Shown one piece after another: positions 49,251 to 57,287 of a DNA stretch of 64,000 nt. The translations under genes and the position numbers were made by a program. The notes beneath the pieces are model-generated. The model did not search any database. It had not been told where the DNA came from and saw only the letters and a program-made list of their open reading frames with translations. The first letter of the stretch is position 1. Every line of letters begins with the position of its first letter. The stretch spans positions 124,001 through 188,000 of the forward strand of contig JAKIWL010000001.1 of assembly GCA_022750055.1 (NCBI GenBank). Direction: 5' to 3'. The stretch is from Thermoplasmata archaeon. Its GTDB lineage: Archaea; Thermoplasmatota; Thermoplasmata; Lutacidiplasmatales; UBA184.

Positions 49251-50903
49251 TCAGTGGCCTTTCGGCCCGGGCCCCGCGGTCCCGCTCAGCAGCTCGTATT
49301 CCGGGGTCGAGGCCACGATCGCGATCGGAAGGTGAGAAGGACCGAACCGAAGGAGCCCTTCCGAGTATCCGGCCTCCTTCGGAAGTCGCGCCCTCGGGAG
49401 CCATTCCGCCTCCGACTCGGTCAGCGAAAAGAATCGGCGCGCGGCCTCGGAGACCTCCGGGAGGCGGAGCAGGAAGGAGGCGCGCAGGTTCCGCAAGAGG
49501 GATCGACCGCTCTCGGTCCGAAGAAAATCGTCCGGATTCTGGCTCGCGATCAGGAGGCCGGCGTGGAAGTGCCGCACGTGGCGTACGAGTCGGTCGAGGA
49601 ACTCCGCGGTCGCGGGAACTCGGGCGAGCAGGTGGGCCTCGTCGACGAGGACCAACTTCGGTCGGTCCGAACCCTTGAGGCGGCCGTACACCGCGTCCAG
49701 CAGAAACGCGAGGTAGAACGGGAGCTGGCCTTCGGCCGCTCCGGACAGGTCGAAGACGAGGGGGGTCCGCGCCCAATCGACCGTCGTGGGTCCATCGAGG
49801 TGACGAAGGGACCCGGTCCGGAACACCTCCAAGAGACCCGACAGACGGCTCGGGACCACCGGGAGTCGTTCCACCTCCCGAAGCAGGTCGGAGAGGGTCG
49901 GACGAAGCTGGGTCGCTCCGTACAGACGGGCCACCGCGGTGTCCAGTGCGGCCCCCTCCTCGTCGTTCAGGCTCGGGAAGAGCGCCCGCAAGACCGCGGT
50001 GATGCGCGCGGCCGGGCCCGGCCCGTCCGACGCTGCCTCCCCCGCATCCAGCGGGTTGATCCGCGGTCCGCCCGGCACGGCCGGTCGGACGACCTGGCCC
50101 CCGGTCGCTTCGGCGAGCCGAGCGAACTCGCCGAGTGGATCGACCAGGTACAGCTCCACATCGGGCTGGGTCCAGCGACTCCGCAGGGCCCACAGGGAGG
50201 CGGCGAACGACTTGCCGGAGCCCGTCATCCCGAAGATTCCCCAGGAGTGGCTTGCGTGACGCCACCGATCGAGAACGACCGGGGCCGCATCGTCGAGAAG
50301 CAGGCCCACCAGCACTCCATGCGGTTCGACGACCGCCTCGTCGACGAACGGAAAGAACGCGCCGAGTCCGTCGGTCGACAGCGTGTGCCAGTATCCGGGC
50401 GGGCGGCGTTCCGTTCCCAGCAGGTCCGGAGGACCCAGCGTCTCCCCCGCCTCGAATCGGGGGACGCGCGTCCGGAAGCCGAGGGAGGCGAGGCGGCGGA
50501 GCAGTTCGGAGCGCCGTTGCTCAGCGCGTGTCATCGAGGGGCCCTGGGCATGCAGCGCGAGGCCGACCCGGAACAGGTCTTCGGCGCCGGAGGCCACGCG
50601 CCGCCCGAGCTCCCGGGCGCTCTCGGCTTCGAGTTCGAGGTCGGCCGTGCGCGCCGACCCGCTCGGTCGGCCCTCCGAGAGCTCCGCCTCGGCGACCGAC
50701 CCCGCTCCTTCCAGGAGGTCGAGGGAACGGGGGCGGGGGATCCGATGGAATTGCATCCGAAGGCCGTACCCGCTCGGCCCCGCTAGGATGCGACCGAGAA
50801 AACCGAACGGGACCTCCTTCGGGAGCTCCGGAATGACGACGGGAAGGGAGAACCCAAGGGGCCCGACGACCCAGCTTTCCCCTTCGACTCGCCGCCGGGT
50901 CAC
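49251..50903 (-). CDS. VirB4-like T4SS ATPase, catalytic part
   Basis: A 550-residue P-loop ATPase of the VirB4/TraC/CedB group. Walker A GMTGSGKS is at 225-232, DPLGEFARL (255-263) follows the acidic strand, Walker B LVLVDEAH is at 417-424, and the IASQNPDDF sensor at 452-460 fits VirB4. The first 200 residues are an N-terminal sheet domain shorter than in bacterial VirB4, the missing part apparently encoded by the PrgI-like gene upstream. GTG 50903 overlaps the previous stop (GTGA). It would energise assembly or DNA movement at the inner face of the membrane. Confidence 0.85.
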   Translation of the reverse strand: MTRRRVEGESWVVGPLGFSLPVVIPELPKEVPFGFLGRILAGPSGYGLRMQFHRIPRPRSLDLLEGAGSVAEAELSEGRPSGSARTADLELEAESARELGRRVASGAEDLFRVGLALHAQGPSMTRAEQRRSELLRRLASLGFRTRVPRFEAGETLGPPDLLGTERRPPGYWHTLSTDGLGAFFPFVDEAVVEPHGVLVGLLLDDAAPVVLDRWRHASHSWGIFGMTGSGKSFAASLWALRSRWTQPDVELYLVDPLGEFARLAEATGGQVVRPAVPGGPRINPLDAGEAASDGPGPAARITAVLRALFPSLNDEEGAALDTAVARLYGATQLRPTLSDLLREVERLPVVPSRLSGLLEVFRTGSLRHLDGPTTVDWARTPLVFDLSGAAEGQLPFYLAFLLDAVYGRLKGSDRPKLVLVDEAHLLARVPATAEFLDRLVRHVRHFHAGLLIASQNPDDFLRTESGRSLLRNLRASFLLRLPEVSEAARRFFSLTESEAEWLPRARLPKEAGYSEGLLRFGPSHLPIAIVASTPEYELLSGTAGPGPKGH

Positions 50904-51250
50904 GATCCCTCCCCGAACGCCGGCACGCGCCGCCCGACCCAGCCCACGAATCCTGCGGTACCGCCTAGGACCACCCCACGGGCGATCGCCGCCGGCCCGA
51001 TCGCCGACACGAAGAACGCCCAACCGGCGATGGAGGCAACGAGCCCTAGGAGGAGCAGGGGGCGACGACCGACCTCACCGGGTGGGTTCGGTCCGATGAG
51101 CCAACCCACGAGAGCGAGGGCCGCCAGGGCGGCGGCCATCCCATCGAAGAAGGGCCATCCGACCGAAGCGATCCCCGCGAGCGCCGAGAGGGTCCCCGCG
51201 GTCGCGACCGGATCGATGGCGAACGACTCGAATCGGGGAGGCCATCTCAT
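50900..51250 (-). CDS. Small polytopic membrane protein of the T4SS-like operon
   Basis: 116 residues with about four hydrophobic segments (TAGTLSALAGIASVGW, AAALAALALVGWLIG, PLLLLGLVASIAGWAFFV and a C-terminal GVVLGGTAGFVGWV). Starts and stops overlap both neighbours by 4 bp, so it is translated with them. No family is recognised; small membrane partners are usual in archaeal DNA-transfer operons. ATG 51250 rather than 51271 is fixed by the overlap. Confidence 0.65.
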   Translation of the reverse strand: MRWPPRFESFAIDPVATAGTLSALAGIASVGWPFFDGMAAALAALALVGWLIGPNPPGEVGRRPLLLLGLVASIAGWAFFVSAIGPAAIARGVVLGGTAGFVGWVGRRVPAFGEGS

Positions 51251-52023
51251 GGGGGAAGCCGTCCGGTCCAACCGAGGGTCTCCGCGGCGCTCGACAGGTT
51301 GGGGCCGCGGAGCCGGTCGACGGGGACGCCCAGACCGGCGAGTCCGGATTGGAACGCATCCGTCCGCTCGTTCAACCGGCGGAGCGAGACCGGATCCGAC
51401 CCGGATTCGAACAGGAGGACGCAGACGCGGCGGAGTCGGCGGCGGCGGAGCAGGAGCTTGGCCATCTCCTGGTAGCCCGTCCGGGCGGCGGCCTCGGCCG
51501 GCCCGTAGCTCGACCTCTTCGGAAGGTGGAACGGCGAGCCCGGGATCGGTGCGCTGCCCACGTCGAGATGGACCCCGGATTCGACGGTCCGCAATAGCTC
51601 CCGATACCGGTCGAACAGCGCGCGCGCGTCACTGGGAGGAAGGAACCGGATCGGGACCCCGCCCGCTTCGAGGATCGTCGCGGTGACCGGACCCGGTAGC
51701 CTGAGATACGTCTCCGAGCCGCTCGTCGCCACCGGGCTACTCCTCCCATTCTCGGGGTGACGGCGTCGCCATCTCCATCGGAGGTAATCACCGGCGCGAT
51801 CGTCGAGACCCTTGCCCTCCGGTCGGACGACCGACAGCACAAACCCGAGCGCCAGGATCGGAAGCCAGGCGAGCGCCCCTCCGATCGGGACCACGATCGC
51901 GCCCGCCGCGGCGTAGGCGGCGAACCGCATCGCGTCGCGGGCGGTGGGGAACGGTCCGAGTCGCATCCGGCGCTCCAGGGGTCTCGGAAGAGGGATGGGC
52001 GCGAGGCCGTGGTCCTCCGCCAC
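51247..52023 (-). CDS. PrgI/VirB3-like membrane protein with VirB4 N-terminal-like domain
   Basis: 258 residues. After a basic N-tail, residues 30-66 hold two closely spaced membrane segments (AMRFAAYAAAGAIVVPIGGAL, WLPILALGFVLSVV), as in PrgI/VirB3 proteins. The soluble remainder (RALFDRYRELLRTVESGVHLDVGSAPIPG, RRLRRVCVLLFESGSDP, RTDAFQSGLAGLGV) resembles the domain that in bacterial VirB4 precedes the ATPase. It thus seems to be VirB3 fused to the VirB4 N-terminus, with the motor encoded separately. It lies one base before the VirB6-like gene stop. Confidence 0.68.
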   Translation of the reverse strand: MAEDHGLAPIPLPRPLERRMRLGPFPTARDAMRFAAYAAAGAIVVPIGGALAWLPILALGFVLSVVRPEGKGLDDRAGDYLRWRWRRRHPENGRSSPVATSGSETYLRLPGPVTATILEAGGVPIRFLPPSDARALFDRYRELLRTVESGVHLDVGSAPIPGSPFHLPKRSSYGPAEAAARTGYQEMAKLLLRRRRLRRVCVLLFESGSDPVSLRRLNERTDAFQSGLAGLGVPVDRLRGPNLSSAAETLGWTGRLPP

Positions 52024-52024
52024 C

Positions 52025-53206
52025 CTACATCAACTCCCGGATCGTCGGCGGGAACCGTCGGTAGATCGGGTCGTCGAACTCCGACGGCTCCTCCCTCGAG
52101 CTCCCAGCGGACCGCGCGCGGGCCCCCGAACCACCGGCCGAGGGTCGCATGTGCCGGACGAGATGTCCCGCCCCCCGCCCCAGCAATTCTCCGAACGCGA
52201 GCGGGAGCGCAGCGGGCAGTGGGGCCTTCCCTCCGGCGCTGAGCGCGCTCGAAGCCCCCGATACTGCCCTGCCCCCGGAGGTCCGGGAGCCGCTGATCTC
52301 GCCGAGGGGGCGTGCGTAGCTGGTGGCTCCGAGCGAGGCGACCGCGAGTCCGCGTTGCATGCCCCCCGAGAGCAGTCCGGAAGCGGACGGGAGACCGAGC
52401 TGAGACAGCTGGGTCCCGGCGATCGATAGGAGCGAGGGCGCGCCGAGAGCGAGCGTCAGAAAGGCCACGACGAGCAGAATCGACGGGGAGCCGACCGCGA
52501 GCTCGAGCGGGATCACGAGCAGGCAGGGAAGGAATGCGGCCTCGATGAACCACAACCAGGCCCGCTTCATCACCGAACGCAGCGGAGGGAGCGCCCCTAC
52601 GAGCGTGAGGACCGGGAGCACGACGATCAGGAACGCAAGCAAGGCGTCGCGCAGCGCGACCGCGACGGTGAGGAGAAGGACCAGGGAAAAGAGGACGAAC
52701 GAGACCACGAAGGCGAGCGCCCCGTTGTCCCAGCTGAACCGAGCCCCGGCGATCCCGGTCAGGTTCTGCCAGTGCTGCCACGCACCCCCATCGAAGCTGG
52801 CGACGAGCGGATAGACCGAACCCGCGAGATCGAGGATCGCCCCCGCGACCGGCACCGTGAGGTTCGCGAGCACCACGTAGATCACCAGTCTCGGAAGGAC
52901 GCCCTCCAGGCGAACGAGCTCTCGACCGAGGAAGGACCGCGAGAGGTACAGCAGGCCTAGCGCGATCGCGACGAGGACGACCGCCGGGTCGACCAGGTGG
53001 ACCACGAGATAGTTCGAGAAATCGACTGGTCCCGAGAAGAACGAAGCACCCACGCCGGGGAACGGTGGGAACAGGGCGCCCGGGGAGAGTTCGGGGACGA
53101 GCAGGCCCTCGTACGTCGGCCCGGTGATCGCCTGCAGGATCGCCGTCAGGCCGCTGAAGAGCGCGAAGAGGATCGACTGGATGACGGGGTCGAGAGGGCC
53201 CGACAT
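52025..53206 (-). CDS. VirB6/TrbL/CedA-like polytopic channel protein
   Basis: 393 residues with about seven hydrophobic helices between residues 5 and 275, including VVLVAIALGLLYLSRSFLG and SFVLFSLVLLLTVAVALRDALLAFLIVVLPVL, a pattern close to VirB6/TrbL and to crenarchaeal CedA. A Gly/Ser/Ala-rich linker and a basic cytoplasmic tail follow. Spacing to the neighbours is 1 and 10 nt. It is the likely membrane pore of the complex. Sequence identity to any one family cannot be judged by eye. Confidence 0.72.
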   Translation of the reverse strand: MSGPLDPVIQSILFALFSGLTAILQAITGPTYEGLLVPELSPGALFPPFPGVGASFFSGPVDFSNYLVVHLVDPAVVLVAIALGLLYLSRSFLGRELVRLEGVLPRLVIYVVLANLTVPVAGAILDLAGSVYPLVASFDGGAWQHWQNLTGIAGARFSWDNGALAFVVSFVLFSLVLLLTVAVALRDALLAFLIVVLPVLTLVGALPPLRSVMKRAWLWFIEAAFLPCLLVIPLELAVGSPSILLVVAFLTLALGAPSLLSIAGTQLSQLGLPSASGLLSGGMQRGLAVASLGATSYARPLGEISGSRTSGGRAVSGASSALSAGGKAPLPAALPLAFGELLGRGAGHLVRHMRPSAGGSGARARSAGSSREEPSEFDDPIYRRFPPTIRELM

Positions 53207-53216
53207 CGCCTCCCCT

Positions 53217-53609
53217 TCAGGGGGCGCCGAGGATCCATTGGGCGAGCCCCCAGACGATCCCGCTCAGCGCCGCGGCAAAGATGACCGTCCCGACGAGAGC
53301 ATCGCGCGCCCGCTCCTTCGCTTGCATCTTCTTCGAGACCTCGTTGGAGAACCAGCTCAACGCGACACGCGACCACGCGATGGCGAGGATCGCCCCGCCG
53401 GCGGCACCGAGGAGCGTTACGATGCGGCCGAGGGCGGCCGAGAAGTTGCCCACCACACTCCCGTTCCCGGACGGCACGAGCTCGTGGCTCGATGGAGAGG
53501 GCGGGCCGATCGCCCCTGGTCCGGGGCCCGGCCCCCACGCTCCGAGGGTAACCAACAGGCCGGCGAGTAGGAGCGGTGAGGAGAACGCGCCGAGGGCCCG
53601 CCCGATCAT
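53217..53609 (-). CDS. VirB2/TrbC/CedA1-like pilin or small channel subunit
   Basis: 130 residues from ATG 53609, which overlaps the previous stop (ATGA). A signal-like helix at about 8-25 precedes a Pro/Gly/Ser linker and two membrane helices (IVTLLGAAGGAILAIAW and AVVGTVIFAAALSGIVWGLAQWILG-like) separated by a charged loop with KKMQAKERARDAL. This is the plan of T4SS pilins and of archaeal CedA1 proteins. Order next to the VirB6-like gene also fits. Confidence 0.72.
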   Translation of the reverse strand: MIGRALGAFSSPLLLAGLLVTLGAWGPGPGPGAIGPPSPSSHELVPSGNGSVVGNFSAALGRIVTLLGAAGGAILAIAWSRVALSWFSNEVSKKMQAKERARDALVGTVIFAAALSGIVWGLAQWILGAP

Positions 53610-55324
53610 GGATCGTCCTTCGATAGGGCGGGCTCCGTCGGGCCGGGGCCGACCCATCGGATGAGCTCAGAGCCGTCCTCGCTTCGTTCGACCCTCACTC
53701 GCCCGCTCGCCTGGAGAGAAGCCAGCGCCGAATCGACCTCTCCGCCCGACAGTCCCTCCTCCTCTGCGAGCACCCGGAGCACGGAGGGCTCGGTACCGTC
53801 CGAATCCCGTAGGAGCCGCCGGAGGGTCTCCTCCGCCGGTGCGACGCTCGGGGCCAGGGGTCCGTTCCGAGGACGACGACGACGCCGTTCCCAGAGGAAC
53901 GCGCCGGACGCCGCGACGATCAGGACCAGCAGTCCGAGGTACCCGAGCGCCCCTTGCGAGGGAGGGGGGGATGCCTTGGGGACCGGAGCCGCTGTGGGTG
54001 GCGGCCCGAGCGGCGGGTCCGGCGGGGAAGGACTCGCCGAGAAAGCGGCGACGACGACCGTCGAGACGAGCTCCGTCGTCCCCGACAAGGAGTCCTCGAC
54101 GCGCAAGTGCACGGACAAGAACCCCGGGGCCGCCGGGTGCGCCACCCAGAGGAACGGCCCGGACGCATCGACCGATCCCGCCGATCGTTCCTCATCGGAG
54201 AGGACCATCGAGTACGAGTACGGGGCCATCCCTCCGACGAGATCCACGCTCAGATTGAGTGGGGCACCGGCCTGGGGAGAGCGAGTCTCGACCGCGAGGG
54301 CCAGCTCGAGCGGCGGGTAAACGCGCAGGGAGGTGTCCGCGCTGAGGAGGGTCCCGGCGGCATCCGAGAGGTCGAAGCGTACCGTGGCGTTGCCGACCCC
54401 GGCGAAGCGTCCGGACCAGTTGATCGGGGCCGACGTTCCGACCGTCCCGGTGGCTCCAGTGACGTTGAAGTCCGGAAGGCTCGCGGCCGCCGCCCAGGAA
54501 AAGGGGGGCGTCCCTCCCACCACGAGGCCCGTGACGACCGCGCGGGCCCCGGCGTCCACCGCCGGCTGAGCGGCCGTCAGCAGGACCTGGGGCCGCGGAT
54601 GAACGACCGCGACGATCCCGTCGACCGTCGCGGAGACGGAGAGCCGGTCGGTCACCGAGGCCTGGATCCAGGCGTAGCCCGGACTCGCTTGCGTGGTCGC
54701 GACCTCGAGTTGACCGGCTGCTTGGAGGACGCTCGAGCGGGCGGACCCATCGGGAAGCGGGGTCCACGTCACCGCGAAGGGGGGGAAGCTCCCGTCCACC
54801 CGGATCGACAGCGGGATCGGCAGGCCGACGTCGGTCGCTCCCACGAAGGAGGCCAAGGCGATCGAAGGGGCGCTCCCGATCCCCACCGACGCACTGGCCT
54901 GGGCCGAGTTCCCCAGTTCGTCGCGGACCGACACGCTCGCCCAGACCGAGCCGGAGCCCGGCGCCAGGAGCGTGATCGATCGATTCGTGCTCACGAGACC
55001 AAGGGAATCGTTCCACAGGTATCGATAGGCCCAGCCGAACCCTCCTTGCGCGGTCGCCTCCAGGGTGAAGGGGGCGTTGGGATCGACCGAAGGACCCGGC
55101 AGGGAGATCTGGACCGTCAGGCCGAACCCTCCGAGGAGGGCGGGCTCCGTTCGCGCGAGGGCGACGGGCCGATCGCCCCTCGCTCCCGCGACGGACGGTC
55201 CACCGGGACCCGGGATCATGGGCACGATCGGGAACCCAGCGAGCAGGGCGAGGAAGAGGGTCCCCAGGGTCCGGCGCCGCCAAGATTCTACCGTCGTCCG
55301 AGAGCGCGTTCGCACAGCAACCAC
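53606..55324 (-). CDS. Ig-like surface protein with TM and cytoplasmic winged-helix tail, first gene of the T4SS-like operon
   Basis: 572 residues from a GTG about 26 nt after an AAATACC box (near 55350). A signal/anchor at about 18-45 is followed by four or so Ig/PKD-like extracellular segments, a Pro/Ser-rich stalk, a membrane helix at about 455-478, RRRRR, and a 90-residue tail. In the tail, LRVLAEEEGLSGGEVDSALASLQASGRVRVERSEDGSELIRWV is a good winged helix. It may recognise partner cells or a surface ligand and relay it to a DNA- or ATPase-bound domain. Confidence 0.75.
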   Translation of the reverse strand: MVAVRTRSRTTVESWRRRTLGTLFLALLAGFPIVPMIPGPGGPSVAGARGDRPVALARTEPALLGGFGLTVQISLPGPSVDPNAPFTLEATAQGGFGWAYRYLWNDSLGLVSTNRSITLLAPGSGSVWASVSVRDELGNSAQASASVGIGSAPSIALASFVGATDVGLPIPLSIRVDGSFPPFAVTWTPLPDGSARSSVLQAAGQLEVATTQASPGYAWIQASVTDRLSVSATVDGIVAVVHPRPQVLLTAAQPAVDAGARAVVTGLVVGGTPPFSWAAAASLPDFNVTGATGTVGTSAPINWSGRFAGVGNATVRFDLSDAAGTLLSADTSLRVYPPLELALAVETRSPQAGAPLNLSVDLVGGMAPYSYSMVLSDEERSAGSVDASGPFLWVAHPAAPGFLSVHLRVEDSLSGTTELVSTVVVAAFSASPSPPDPPLGPPPTAAPVPKASPPPSQGALGYLGLLVLIVAASGAFLWERRRRRPRNGPLAPSVAPAEETLRRLLRDSDGTEPSVLRVLAEEEGLSGGEVDSALASLQASGRVRVERSEDGSELIRWVGPGPTEPALSKDDP

Positions 55325-55345
55325 CGTGCGCTGAGAGACGGGGTC

Positions 55346-55355
55346 GGGTATTTCG
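55346..55355 (-). promoter_or_regulatory. TATA-like box of the T4SS-like operon
   Basis: GAAATACC-type box on the minus strand, about 26 nt before the GTG at 55324. It appears to drive the six overlapping or closely spaced genes down to 49251. Confidence 0.5.
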
Positions 55356-55388
55356 GACGAATCGGACCGGCGAACGATGAACGGTGGT

Positions 55389-56045
55389 TCAACCGGTCAC
55401 GGGGACCGCGAGGTGGTCTCGCGAGAACGGCGCCAGGTCCACCTCGGGGCCGATCGATAGGCCGGAGGCGGCCAGTTCCCTGCGCGCCTCGGCGACGACC
55501 GAGCGGGCGGTTCGGGACTGGGAGATCGACCGGACCTTCAGCATCAGTAGACCCCGGCCCGACGGATTGAGACAAGCATTCGCGTTCTCCCCGAAGATCC
55601 GGGCCTGGGCGCGTTGCGCCACGTCCTGGTACAGGAGGTCGACGGTGCCGACGTCTGCGGCGTAGCGTTCGGGAAGTTGCGCGTCGGCGAGGATCGGTAG
55701 GAGGTTCTCCCGACGGCGGGAGAGCTCAAGAAGCGGGGCGAAGGAGAGCGGGCTCTTCTCGATCACGAAGATCGGCGCCCCCGGGAGCAGGTCCGACAGG
55801 TGGCTCACGGTCGTCCCGTGGGAGCCGCCGAGATAGAGGACCGAGCGGACGCGTTCGAAGAGCGAGCTGGGTCCCCCCTTCAACAGATATGCCGCGAGCT
55901 TGGACCGGAACGGGTCCCACCGGCGGTACTCCGTTCCGGACTCTTTCAGGAGATCCTCCCCGTAGACCCGAACCCCGGGGGTCGCGTTCTCGGTATAGAG
56001 GTCGCGCCCGTGTCGGAAGATCCGAGGAAACTCCGTGGGTTCCAT
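55389..56045 (-). CDS. flpA: Fibrillarin-like rRNA/tRNA 2'-O-methyltransferase
   Basis: Methyltransferase of C/D box RNPs, working with Nop5 and L7Ae. The 218-residue protein has YLGGSHGTTVSHLSDL (SAM motif I), IFVIEKSPLSFAPL, VDLLYQDVAQRAQARIF with the catalytic Asp, and GRGLLMLKVRSI with the catalytic Lys. The N-terminus VYGEDLL also fits. Start ATG overlaps the RidA stop by one base. The nop5 gene, often adjacent, is not in the window. Confidence 0.95.
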   Translation of the reverse strand: MEPTEFPRIFRHGRDLYTENATPGVRVYGEDLLKESGTEYRRWDPFRSKLAAYLLKGGPSSLFERVRSVLYLGGSHGTTVSHLSDLLPGAPIFVIEKSPLSFAPLLELSRRRENLLPILADAQLPERYAADVGTVDLLYQDVAQRAQARIFGENANACLNPSGRGLLMLKVRSISQSRTARSVVAEARRELAASGLSIGPEVDLAPFSRDHLAVPVTG

Positions 56046-56518
56046 CAGGCTCCCGGTTCCACCGATACGGTCAGTTCCACCTCGACGGACGCCCCGAGAG
56101 GAAGTCCGGCGACCCCCATCGCGACGCGAGCGGGTCGACCGGCCTCCCCGAAGATCTCGACGAGCAGGTCGGAGGCACCGTTCGCGACCTCGTGGGGTCG
56201 CTCAAACCCCGGGGAGACGGAGACGTACACCGCGACTCGGACCACTCGGAGGACCCGGTCGATCGAACCCAGGGCTCGGGCGAGGGCGCTCAGCCCCTGG
56301 AGCGTGGCGAGGCGGGCGAGATCCCGGGCTTGGGGGACCGACACCTGGGCATCGACCGCTCCCGGGTGGACCGCGCTCCCTCCCGAGGTGACCACCTGGC
56401 CGGAGACCCACGCGAACCCCTTCTCCACGACCACGGGAGCGTAGGAGCCGACGGGGCCGGGCGGAGGAGGGAGCAAGAGGCCGAGCTCCCGCAGACGCTC
56501 GCTCGGTGACCCGGCCAT
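56045..56518 (-). CDS. RidA/YjgF-family protein
   Basis: A 157-residue RidA-like protein, longer than typical RidA (about 130). It shows LGLLLPPPPGPVGSYAPVVV, GFAWVSGQV, ARLATLQGLSALARAL and VVRVAVYVSVSPGF, as in the trimeric RidA fold, but the usual catalytic Arg of imine deaminases (in the VRVAR-type segment) is not obvious. It may be one of the RidA subfamilies without deaminase activity. A GCTTTTGG box lies about 24 nt before the ATG. Cotranscribed with flpA. Confidence 0.82.
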   Translation of the reverse strand: MAGSPSERLRELGLLLPPPPGPVGSYAPVVVEKGFAWVSGQVVTSGGSAVHPGAVDAQVSVPQARDLARLATLQGLSALARALGSIDRVLRVVRVAVYVSVSPGFERPHEVANGASDLLVEIFGEAGRPARVAMGVAGLPLGASVEVELTVSVEPGA

Positions 56519-56601
56519 ACGGTCGCAACTCGGGGCGGGCCAAAAGCTCTTGGCGGGGCGCGGGCAATGTATAATTCGACCGAGGGCGATGGCATCGGCC
56601 G

Positions 56602-57204
56602 ATGGCCTCCTTCTTCCAACGTTTCCGCCGAAAGAGCGACGACGAGGACAAGCCTCCTCGACCCTCGTCCGCCTCTCCCGCGCGACCGTCGAACGCGCCC
56701 CGATCCGCGCCGCCTCCCGCCGGTGCATCGAAGCGGCCGGGCGAAGCGCCGAATCGCCACCCTGGCTCCCCCCGTCCCGCCGGCGCAACCCCGGCACGCC
56801 CACCGAAGGGGAGGCCGGGAGGTCCCGCGCCCCGGCGCGTTCCGACCCCTCCGGCGCCGCCGCCGCCCGGAACGGTCGAGCCGAATCCGAAGGATCCTCC
56901 CCAGGTCGAGTCGGGACCGGCTCCCCCCGTGCCACCTCCTCCGCAGGAGCTTCCGCCTTGGGTCTTGCCGCCGCTTCCCCCTACCGCCACGCGCGACCTC
57001 GACGGAGGACGAACTTCGGGGGCGGCGCTACGGCCCGCAGGCATGACGTCGCCGACGGAGGCTCCGAGACCCCCGCTCCCTCCGGGTCGTTCGACCCCGG
57101 TCCCACGAGGGTCTGGGGAGAGACCCGCCGAACTGTGCTTCGTGTGCGGCACGGCCTTGAACGGTTCGTACTGCCCCACGTGCCGGATGACATGGATCGA
57201 ATGA
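56602..57204 (+). CDS. Proline-rich protein with C-terminal zinc ribbon
   Basis: 200 residues. The first 170 are mostly Pro, Ala, Arg and Ser and must be disordered; the C-terminus has a compact zinc ribbon (LCFVCGTALNGSYCPTCRM: Cys-x2-Cys, Cys-x2-Cys). A GTATAATTC box (56569-56577) is about 29 nt before the ATG, which supports expression. The N-terminal MASFFQRFRRK is basic. Likely an adaptor through its Pro-rich region; no known family. Confidence 0.62.
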   Translation: MASFFQRFRRKSDDEDKPPRPSSASPARPSNAPRSAPPPAGASKRPGEAPNRHPGSPRPAGATPARPPKGRPGGPAPRRVPTPPAPPPPGTVEPNPKDPPQVESGPAPPVPPPPQELPPWVLPPLPPTATRDLDGGRTSGAALRPAGMTSPTEAPRPPLPPGRSTPVPRGSGERPAELCFVCGTALNGSYCPTCRMTWIE

Positions 57205-57287
57205 CGCGAGAGCGGGCGCTGGCGGTTCCGGCGCGACCGACCCTCGTCGAGCTTTAGAGCGCGAGGGAACTGCGCGGCCCCTTACGG

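Noticed and set aside
49251-55324. Integrated conjugative element
   Set aside because: No integrase, relaxase, direct repeats, IS element or tRNA-attachment site was found around the operon, and the flanking genes are ordinary chromosomal ones.
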